Shown in pieces: positions 50,745-57,068 of a stretch of 64,000 nt of DNA. The stretch spans positions 1,054,001-1,118,000 of the forward strand of contig NZ_JABBGH010000003.1 of NCBI RefSeq assembly GCF_012927305.1, written 5' to 3'. Under the pieces are notes generated by a model. It made no database searches, was not told where the DNA came from, and worked only from the letters and a program-made list of their open reading frames with translations. The DNA is from Hymenobacter polaris. Lineage in GTDB: Bacteria; Bacteroidota; Bacteroidia; Cytophagales; Hymenobacteraceae. Position numbers and translations under genes: made by a program. Each line of letters starts with the position of its first letter. Within the stretch, counting starts at the first letter, position 1.

Positions 50745-50852
50745 AAGAACGTCATGCTGAGCGCAGCCGAAGCATCTCTCCCATGTAACTAATTCCAAAC
50801 GTTAGGATTATTTGCGCGGGAGAGATGCTTTGGCTGCGCTCAGCATGACGGG
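50745..50852. repeat. CATGCTGAGC-family inverted repeat, copy 4
   Basis: Arms AAGAACGTCATGCTGAGCGC.. and its complement, with middle GCAGCC fully paired to GGCTGC. The right arm supplies the last codons and the TGA stop of the allantoate amidohydrolase gene (50840-50842). Confidence 0.87.
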
Positions 50853-52096
50853 CTAGTAGCGGCCAAATTAAGCAAAAACCGCTCGGCCACGGCCAGGGCC
50901 GCCGCCACGTCAGGCGCCTCCACGTTCTCCAAAGGGTTGTGGCTGATGCCTTTGTAGCAGCGAATGAAGGCCATGGTGGCCGGCGCCACCGCCGAGATGG
51001 GCACCGCGTCGTGGCCGGCGCCACTTACCAGGCGCACCACCTCGTGGCCGCTGGCGGCAATGGCCTCGGCCAGCAGCGCATTGAGGCCCGCGTCGCAGGG
51101 CGCGGGGGCGGTGGCCTGCACCAGCTGCCACCCCAGGGCCACGCCGCGCCGGGCGGCAATGGCCTCGGCGTCGGCGCGCAGCGCGGCGTAGGCGGCCGCC
51201 AGCGGGCCGGCGTCGGGGCTGCGCAGGTCGAGGCTGTGCACCACCTGGCCGGGTATCACGTTGCTGGCCGCGTGGGGGATGTACAGCTGGCCCACGGTAG
51301 CCACCAGCCCTAGGCCCTGCTGGCGAGCAAAAGCCTCGGTGGCCAGCACAAACTCGGCGGCGGCGGTGAGCGCGTCCTGGCGCATGGGCATGGGCACGGT
51401 GCCCGCGTGGCCAGCCAGGCCGGTCCAGGTCAGCTCCACGCGCTGCTGCCCGGCAATGGCCGTCACCAGCGCTACCGGCACGCGGTTTTCCCACAGCACC
51501 GGCCCCTGCTCGATGTGCAGCTCGAAGTAGCCCAGCCACTCGGCGGCGGGCAGCGCGGCGGCGGCCAGGGCGGCGGGGCGGGGGTCGCCGCCCATCTCGG
51601 CAATAGCCTGGGCCAGGGTGATGCCCTGCGCGTCGGTAGTGGCCAGCAGCGCCGGGTCGAAGGCGCCCGTGAGCACCTTGCTGCCCAGGTAAGTGGTGTG
51701 GAAGCGCACGCCCTCCTCGTCGCTAAAGGCAATGACTTCTAGGTGAAAAGGCAGTTCCGCGCCCACTTGGTGGGCGTGCTCGGCCAAGTCGAGGGCCAGG
51801 AGTACCCCTAGGGGCCCGTCGAAGCGGCCAGCGTTGCGCACGGTGTCGATGTGCGAGGCCAGCACAAAGGTTTTGGCGCCCGGCCGCCGGCTGGGCAGGC
51901 GCCCGCGCAGGTTGCCGATGGCGTCGAGGCGCGGGGCTAGGCCAGCTTGCTCAAACCAGCCTTGCACCAGCTCGCGCCCTTTTATAAAAGCCGGCGTGCC
52001 AAAGGTGCGCGTTACCCCGTCGGCGTCTTCGCTGATGGCGGCCAACTCGTCGAGGCGGGCTAGAATACGGGCGGTACGGGTTTCGTAAGTGGTCAT
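50840..52096 (-). CDS. allC: Allantoate amidohydrolase (M20 family Zn-hydrolase)
   Basis: A 418-residue metallo-amidase of the M20/M28 peptidase fold that splits allantoate to ureidoglycine, CO2 and ammonia. FVLASHIDTVRNAGRFDG carries the first metal ligands, VIAFSDEEGVRF the bridging Glu and base, and FELHIEQGPVLW the His/Glu pair of this subfamily. GAGHDAVPIS near the C-terminus holds another His. Related N-carbamoyl-amino-acid hydrolases are similar, but the neighbours favour allantoate. The stop codon is inside hairpin repeat copy 4, so the extreme C-terminus (Pro-Ser-Cys) is repeat-encoded. Confidence 0.9.
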   Translation of the reverse strand: MTTYETRTARILARLDELAAISEDADGVTRTFGTPAFIKGRELVQGWFEQAGLAPRLDAIGNLRGRLPSRRPGAKTFVLASHIDTVRNAGRFDGPLGVLLALDLAEHAHQVGAELPFHLEVIAFSDEEGVRFHTTYLGSKVLTGAFDPALLATTDAQGITLAQAIAEMGGDPRPAALAAAALPAAEWLGYFELHIEQGPVLWENRVPVALVTAIAGQQRVELTWTGLAGHAGTVPMPMRQDALTAAAEFVLATEAFARQQGLGLVATVGQLYIPHAASNVIPGQVVHSLDLRSPDAGPLAAAYAALRADAEAIAARRGVALGWQLVQATAPAPCDAGLNALLAEAIAASGHEVVRLVSGAGHDAVPISAVAPATMAFIRCYKGISHNPLENVEAPDVAAALAVAERFLLNLAATSPSC

Positions 52097-52110
52097 CAAG
52101 TATCCATTAT

Positions 52111-52224
52111 ACAGTCCTCAAAGAACGTCATGCTGAGCCCCGCGAAGCATCTCTGCTGAACGTCACCCGAGCGATGCAGTAGAGATGCTTTGCGGGGCTC
52201 AGCATGACGTTCTTTGAGGACTGT
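52111..52224. repeat. CATGCTGAGC-family inverted repeat, copy 5
   Basis: Arms of about 33 bases including ACAGTCCTCAAAGAACGTC; the middle CCCCGC pairs with GCGGGG. The right end overlaps by one base the allantoinase stop codon at 52224-52226. Confidence 0.88.
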
Positions 52225-53552
52225 TAAAGGAGCTGGCCGTGGTTGAGGTGCATAAAATTGGGGTGGCGAAAGACTTCCTCGCCAGCCAGGAAGGTGTGTG
52301 TCACCACGCCCGTCAACTCGCGGCCCAGGTAGGGCGATACCTTGTGGCGGTGGTGCAGCAGCTCCTCGGTTACGGTGAAGGGTTGGTCGGGCGCCAGCAC
52401 CAGCAGGTCGGCGTCGAAGCCCTTAGTAAGCTGGCCTTTGCGCAGGGCCTGGCCGGCCAGCTGGGCGGGGTTCTGGCTTAGCCAGCGGGCCAGGTGCCCT
52501 AGGGTGGCGCCGCGCGCGCGGGCGGCCGTCCAGAGCACGGGCAGCGCCAGCTGCAGCGAGGCAATGCCGCCCCAAGCCTGGGCAAAGTCGCCGCTAGCCA
52601 GGTGCTTGAGGCCAGGCGGCGCGGGCGAGTGGTCGGTGGCCACGAAGTCGATGAGGCCGCTTTGCAGTGCCTGCCACAGCTGCTCGTTGTTGGCCCGCTC
52701 CCGAATGGGCGGCGCGCACTTAAACTGGGTTTGGCCGTCGGCAATGTCCTCGGCGCTGAAAAAGAGGTAGTGCTGGCCGGTTTCCACCGTTAGGGGCAGC
52801 CCGAGGGCCTTAGCCTCGGCAATAGCCGGCAAGGCCTCGGCCGACGACAGGTGCACGATATGGGTGCGGCAGCCCGTTTCCCGGCACAGCCGTATCATCA
52901 GCTCAATGGCCGCGTTTTCCCAGTGCTTAGGTCTGGAGGCCAAGTAGTTCTGATACGAGCGGGTGTCGCCGCGCGTCCACTCCTGGTTGTCCTCGCTCAG
53001 CTCGCAGTGCACCAGCAGCGGCAGGCCGTGGCGGGCCAGCAGCGGCATCACCTGGCGCAGGTCGGCCTCGGTGGCGTTCGGGAAATCGTCGATGCCCGAG
53101 TGGGTCAGAAAAGCCTTGAAGCCCAGCACGCCGGCCGCGATGAGCGGTCCCACTTCAGCCGCGTTGCCGGGCACGATGCCGCCCCAAAAGCCCACATTGC
53201 AGTGCAATTGGCCCTGGGTGGCGGCCTGCTTCTGGCGCAGCGCGGCCACCGACGTCGTGACCGGCGCCGAGTTCAAGGGCATGTCTACCAGCGTGGTAAG
53301 GCCGCCGGCCAGCGCGGCGCGGGTGCCGGTGTCGAAGCCTTCCCAGTCGGTGCGGCCCGGCTCGTTGAGGTGCACGTGCGGGTCGATGACGCCGGGCAAA
53401 ATGGCCGCGTCGCCCACGTCGAGCACGGGCAGGGCCACGGTAGTATCGGGCGGCAGCACATCGGCCAGGCGGCCATTGTCGAGCACCAGCAGGGCGGGGC
53501 GCACGCCGGTGGGCGTTACCACGGCGGTACTTTTCAGAGCTAAAGCAGGCAT
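52224..53552 (-). CDS. allB: Allantoinase
   Basis: A 442-residue amidohydrolase superfamily enzyme that opens the allantoin ring to allantoate. PGVIDPHVHLNEPGRTDWEGF is the metal-binding and allantoinase signature, longer than shown by the core DPHVHLNEPGR. FLTHSGIDDFPN, LLVHCELSE, THIVHLSSAEALP and FVATDHSPAPPGLKH give the remaining His and Asp ligands in order. The family's carbamylated Lys is expected at KAFLTHS. It is the first minus-strand gene of the ureide operon and diverges from uricase across about 220 bases that contain repeat copy 6. Confidence 0.95.
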   Translation of the reverse strand: MPALALKSTAVVTPTGVRPALLVLDNGRLADVLPPDTTVALPVLDVGDAAILPGVIDPHVHLNEPGRTDWEGFDTGTRAALAGGLTTLVDMPLNSAPVTTSVAALRQKQAATQGQLHCNVGFWGGIVPGNAAEVGPLIAAGVLGFKAFLTHSGIDDFPNATEADLRQVMPLLARHGLPLLVHCELSEDNQEWTRGDTRSYQNYLASRPKHWENAAIELMIRLCRETGCRTHIVHLSSAEALPAIAEAKALGLPLTVETGQHYLFFSAEDIADGQTQFKCAPPIRERANNEQLWQALQSGLIDFVATDHSPAPPGLKHLASGDFAQAWGGIASLQLALPVLWTAARARGATLGHLARWLSQNPAQLAGQALRKGQLTKGFDADLLVLAPDQPFTVTEELLHHRHKVSPYLGRELTGVVTHTFLAGEEVFRHPNFMHLNHGQLL

Positions 53553-53636
53553 GGCGGAAGCGAGCGGCGAGTATCTTGCCGCCTTGGTTGGGGCCGAAAG
53601 CTACGCGCCCGCCGCAGGAAGTAGCAGCAGCAACCA

Positions 53637-53745
53637 AAAAGAACGTCATGCTCATCTGGCGTCCGCCTGCCGAAGCATCTCTATCGAATAGTACTGCGAG
53701 GTAGATGCTTCGGCAGGCGGACGCCAGATGAGCAGGACGTCCTTA
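53637..53745. repeat. CATGCTGAGC-family inverted repeat, copy 6 (variant)
   Basis: Outer AAAGAACGTCATGCT and inner GAAGCATCTCTA parts match the family, but the middle is replaced by ATCTGGCGTCCGCCTGCC, which is matched by its exact complement in the other arm. It lies in the divergent gap between allantoinase and uricase. Confidence 0.83.
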
Positions 53746-53772
53746 CTAAATTCATAGTAAGTACTTAAGCAC

Positions 53773-54624
53773 ATGGCCATTAAACTTGGTAAAAACCACT
53801 ACGGCAAGCAGGCGGTGCACCTCACCCGCGTTATCCGCCACCCGGGCCACCACGAGCTGCGCCAGGTGACGGTGGGCGTGCAGCTCTCGGGCGACTATGA
53901 GCGGGCGCACACCCACGGCGACAACGCCCTGGTGCTGCCCACCGACACCCAAAAAAACACCGTGTACGCCCTGGCCAAAGAGCACTTCACGGGCGCCATC
54001 GAAAGCTTTGCGCTGGTGCTGGCTCGGCATTTTGTGTCGCGCAACCCGCAGGTCAGTCAGGCGCGCATCGAGGTAGTGGAGCACCCCTGGCAGCGCCTGC
54101 ACTTCGACGGGCAGGCGCACCCGCACGCCTTCGTGGGCGGCGGCTCCGAGAAGCGCCGCGCCGTGGTGGAGCTGCCGGCCGGCGGCGCGCCCCCTAGGGT
54201 GTGGGCCGGCCTCCAGGGCCTGCTAGTGGCCAAAACCGCCGACTCGGGCTTCGTGGGCTACCCCAAGGATGAGTACACCACCCTGCCCGAAACCACCGAC
54301 CGCATCCTGAGCACCGAAGTGGAAGCCGAGTGGGAGTACACCAGCGCCGAGCTGGATTTCAACGCGTTATTCGACAAAATACGCCTAGGGATGCTGCATA
54401 CGTTCGCCGGCCACCCGAGCCAGTCGGTGCAGCACACGCTCTACGCCATGGGCGAGCGGGTGCTTGAAGCCACGCCGGAAGTGAAGGAAATTAGCCTGGT
54501 GATGCCCAATAAGCACCACATTCCCTTCAACCTCACGCCCTTCGGCCAGGAGAATACCAACGAGGTATTCGTGGCTACCGACGCGCCGTTCGGCTATATC
54601 ACGGGCACGGTAGTGCGGGAGTGA
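53773..54624 (+). CDS. pucL: Urate oxidase (uricase, cofactor-independent)
   Basis: A 283-residue enzyme of two tunnelling-fold repeats that oxidises urate to 5-hydroxyisourate with O2. LGKNHYGKQAVHLTRV holds the catalytic Lys; RAHTHGDNALVLPTDTQKNTVYALAKE, spelt here beyond the core, contains the Thr of the catalytic dyad in LPTDTQKNT. GYPKDEYTTLPETTDR and PNKHHIPFNL are the substrate-binding and C-terminal signatures. It is on the opposite strand to the rest of the ureide genes and starts the pathway encoded there. The close repeat upstream leaves about 30 bases of leader. Confidence 0.95.
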   Translation: MAIKLGKNHYGKQAVHLTRVIRHPGHHELRQVTVGVQLSGDYERAHTHGDNALVLPTDTQKNTVYALAKEHFTGAIESFALVLARHFVSRNPQVSQARIEVVEHPWQRLHFDGQAHPHAFVGGGSEKRRAVVELPAGGAPPRVWAGLQGLLVAKTADSGFVGYPKDEYTTLPETTDRILSTEVEAEWEYTSAELDFNALFDKIRLGMLHTFAGHPSQSVQHTLYAMGERVLEATPEVKEISLVMPNKHHIPFNLTPFGQENTNEVFVATDAPFGYITGTVVRE

Positions 54625-54636
54625 GGGCCTAGGGGG

Positions 54637-55428
54637 CTACAGCTCCGTCACGCCCAGCTCGACCCAATAATTGTGCGGGCGGTAGCGGGGTAGCTGGGGT
54701 ACGCTCAGGGAGGCGCGGCGCCAGCGCTGGTCGCGCCCACTGCTCCACGTCACGGGCTGCTCGGTAGTGACGATGGTGAGCAGGCTGATGTAGTCGGCGG
54801 CGCTTACCAGCCGGGTAGTGCCGCTGGTCTGGCTGCGCACCTGCACGTAGGCCACCCGGCGCTGCTCGCCGCCCAGCTTTTCCAGCTTCATCGTGTCGGC
54901 CACGAAGGCTTCGCCAGGCGCGGGGGCGCCGGTTAGCAGCACGAATACCCCCTGGGGCGGTAGCGCCAGCTGCCCTTGCAGCCCCAAGGTGAGCGTGCCG
55001 CGCCGGGCCCGCCGCACCTGCCGGGCAGTGAGCACGTAGGGCGCCGGCAGCAGGTAGCGGCTGGTGGGCTCGCCGGTGCTGTCGGCCGGCGCCAGCTGCA
55101 CCAGCAGGCTGCCGGTAGCACTGGCGTTAAAGAGCACCGAGCAGTGCAGTGTAACCGACCGAATATCATACTCGTGCCCGGCCGCCGGGGGCTGAAACCG
55201 CACGGCCACCCGCCGCCCTGGCGGCAGCGGCAGCCCTGGCGGCAGCGGCAGCCCACCAAACCGGGTGGCCCGCTCGCCTGGTGGCAGCAGAGTCAGCTGC
55301 TGTACCTTGCCGGTCACGGCCACGGTGTCGAGCGCTACGCTGCGGGCGGCCGGGCTGGTTTGCGCGGTGGCGCGGTGCCCTAGGGCGTTCAAGGCTAGTA
55401 GCCCGGCGAGCACAGAATGCTTCTTCAT
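54637..55428 (-). CDS. Secreted protein of unknown function
   Basis: A 263-residue exported protein with signal KKHSVLAGLLALNALGHRATAQ. The mature part begins with a short linker containing a tandem PLPPGLPLPPG. It continues as a beta-rich domain with Leu/Val-alternating strands, such as SLLVQLAPADSTGEP and GVFVLLTGAPAPGEAF. Similar unnamed Bacteroidota envelope proteins exist, but I cannot name a family. It converges on uricase with 12 bases between stops and no link to purine metabolism is visible. Confidence 0.7.
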   Translation of the reverse strand: MKKHSVLAGLLALNALGHRATAQTSPAARSVALDTVAVTGKVQQLTLLPPGERATRFGGLPLPPGLPLPPGRRVAVRFQPPAAGHEYDIRSVTLHCSVLFNASATGSLLVQLAPADSTGEPTSRYLLPAPYVLTARQVRRARRGTLTLGLQGQLALPPQGVFVLLTGAPAPGEAFVADTMKLEKLGGEQRRVAYVQVRSQTSGTTRLVSAADYISLLTIVTTEQPVTWSSGRDQRWRRASLSVPQLPRYRPHNYWVELGVTEL

Positions 55429-55503
55429 GAGGCCAAAGAACGCACTGGTTTAGGCGCAGGCGGCGCAGTGCTTAATCTAGAGCATTTTCAGAGTCAGTGC
55501 ACA

Positions 55504-55590
55504 GTAGGGGCGGGGCTGGCCCACGCCCGTCGGCCGCGCTAATTCAACGATTGTCGTTCAACGACGGGCGGGGACCAGCCCCGCCCTTAC
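55504..55590. repeat. Inverted repeat, GGGGCGGGGCTGG family
   Basis: Arms GTAGGGGCGGGGCTGG..GCCCGTCG and its near-complement (55561-55590) enclose a loop holding a smaller palindrome around CAACGATTGTCGTTC. It lies in the divergent gap upstream of the XdhC gene. A third unrelated palindrome family in this window. Confidence 0.72.
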
Positions 55591-55652
55591 GCTCTAACTG
55601 CGAGTTTGCCGTAAGAAGCCCAACTGCCTATTTTCACAGCTGCCACAGTTCC

Positions 55653-55660
55653 TCGGTTTG
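55653..55660 (+). promoter_or_regulatory. Candidate -7 box for the XdhC gene
   Basis: TCGGTTTG matches TAnnTTTG at 7 of 8 positions and ends 7 bases before ATG 55668, implying a very short leader. Confidence 0.3.
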
Positions 55661-55667
55661 TAAAATC

Positions 55668-56630
55668 ATGCCCAACGCCCCCCGCGACCTGCCCGCCTGG
55701 ACCCTGGCCGCCAACGCCCTGCGCGCCGGCCAGCCGGCTGCCCTGCTGCTGGTGGTGCGCAGCGAAGGCAGCAGCCCCGGCCGCCAGGGCTTTAAGATGG
55801 CCGTGACCCTATGGGCGGTGGCCGGTTCGGTGGGCGGCGGCGTGATGGAGCACAAGTGGGTGGAGCTAGCCCGCCAGCGCCTGCAAGCCGGCGACGCCGC
55901 GCCCCTGCTGCGCCCTCAGATTCATCGGCGCGAGGCGCCCGCCCACCGCTCGGGCATGATGTGCGCCGGCGAGCAGGAGCTGCTGCTCTGGCCCCTAGGC
56001 CCCGCCGACCTGCCCGCGCTCGAAGCCATTGAGGCCGCCTGCCGGGCCTTAGGGCAAGGTGCTGCCTGGGAAGTGAGCGCGGCAACCGGCCTGCGTCTGG
56101 CCGCCGAAGCGCCCGCCGCTTTTTACGACTACCAGCCCGGCCCGGCGTGGCACTACCGCGAGCGCCTGGGCTTCCGCGACGAGCTGCTGCTGGTGGGCGG
56201 CGGGCACGTGAGCCTGGCGCTGGCGCGGGTGGCGGCCCAGCTGGAGTTTGAGATAACCGTGCTCGACGACCGGGCCGACCTGCCTACGCTGGCCGCCAAC
56301 GAGGCCGCCCACCATATCCGGCAGGTCGAGTACGACAGCCTGGAAATAGCCCCCGGCCCGCACCGCTACGTGGCAGTCATGACCGTGGGCTACCGCACGG
56401 ATGCCGTGGTGCTGCGCCGCCTGCTGGCTAGCCCGGCCGCCTACCGCTACCTGGGCGTGCTGGGCAGCGCCGCCAAGGTAGCCGAGCTGCGCCGCGTGCT
56501 CAGCGAGGAAGGCTTCGACCTAAGCCAGCTGCGCGGCCCCATCGGCGTGCCCATCAGCAGCCGCACGCCCGAGGAAATCGCCGTGAGTATAGCGGCCGAA
56601 CTAATTGCGGTGAGGAATGGCAGGCTCTAG
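55668..56630 (+). CDS. XdhC/CoxI family molybdoenzyme maturation protein
   Basis: A 320-residue protein from ATG 55668; the open frame upstream to 55497 is read-through of the GC-rich palindrome. The N-terminal XdhC_CoxI domain has LLLVVRSEGSSPGRQGFKM and SGMMCAGEQELLL with the conserved Cys. The C-terminal Rossmann domain has LLLVGGGHVSLALARVAAQL and VMTVGYRTDAVVLRRLL. Such proteins sulfurate and insert the molybdenum cofactor into xanthine dehydrogenase. Location beside uricase fits purine breakdown, but no xdhA or xdhB lies in the window. It converges on a small lipoprotein gene. Confidence 0.88.
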   Translation: MPNAPRDLPAWTLAANALRAGQPAALLLVVRSEGSSPGRQGFKMAVTLWAVAGSVGGGVMEHKWVELARQRLQAGDAAPLLRPQIHRREAPAHRSGMMCAGEQELLLWPLGPADLPALEAIEAACRALGQGAAWEVSAATGLRLAAEAPAAFYDYQPGPAWHYRERLGFRDELLLVGGGHVSLALARVAAQLEFEITVLDDRADLPTLAANEAAHHIRQVEYDSLEIAPGPHRYVAVMTVGYRTDAVVLRRLLASPAAYRYLGVLGSAAKVAELRRVLSEEGFDLSQLRGPIGVPISSRTPEEIAVSIAAELIAVRNGRL

Positions 56631-56633
56631 AAG

Positions 56634-57017
56634 CTATGGTACACTTATAATGGTGCCGTAACAGGTTTTACGCACAATACATGCTTGATTGTCAAGAGGT
56701 ATTGCTGTATTAAGCGGTGCTGCTTCAGCCCAAATAACCTTTACCGGATGTTGCCTATCATATCTCCGGAACTCGCAGAGACTCAGTACCCGAATAGTAT
56801 CTCCTGCCGAAGTTTCAATGAGTGCTACCGCAGCAGCAGGAAGTAGCCCGCAAAGAAACGGAGCTGGCTGACTGGAAAGTAGTCGGCCAGATAAGGTGTC
56901 TTGTAGAGCGAAATACTGCCAGCGTGCTCTGCAGCTTGCCGCCGTGTAGTTACTTACTCTACGCGTAAAGCAGCCGGTGACGAATACGCAGAGTATTGAT
57001 AATAGAGCAAAACGCAT
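56634..57017 (-). CDS. Putative lipoprotein of unknown function, low GC
   Basis: A 127-residue protein with a lipoprotein signal (RFALLSILCVFVTGC, lipobox VTGC). The mature part has four further cysteines (in SCRARW, FLCGLL, LCEFRR, ACIVRKTC), suggesting disulfides. Its codons are visibly poorer in G and C than those of neighbouring genes, a hint of recent acquisition. No family recognised. It lies between converging XdhC and the GH20 operon. Confidence 0.65.
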   Translation of the reverse strand: MRFALLSILCVFVTGCFTRRVSNYTAASCRARWQYFALQDTLSGRLLSSQPAPFLCGLLPAAAVALIETSAGDTIRVLSLCEFRRYDRQHPVKVIWAEAAPLNTAIPLDNQACIVRKTCYGTIISVP

Positions 57018-57068
57018 TTAACTGGTAAGATGAGCTGTTATACTAGTTGCCGTCGAAAATCTGGATGG

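Noticed and set aside
43070..53745. Possible CRISPR array from the repeated CATGCTGAGC strings
   Set aside because: The units are inverted, not direct; spacing is 1-4 kb; and genes lie between. They are hairpin elements.
55497..55667. N-terminal extension of the XdhC gene
   Set aside because: It reads through the GC-rich palindrome; homology begins at ATG 55668.
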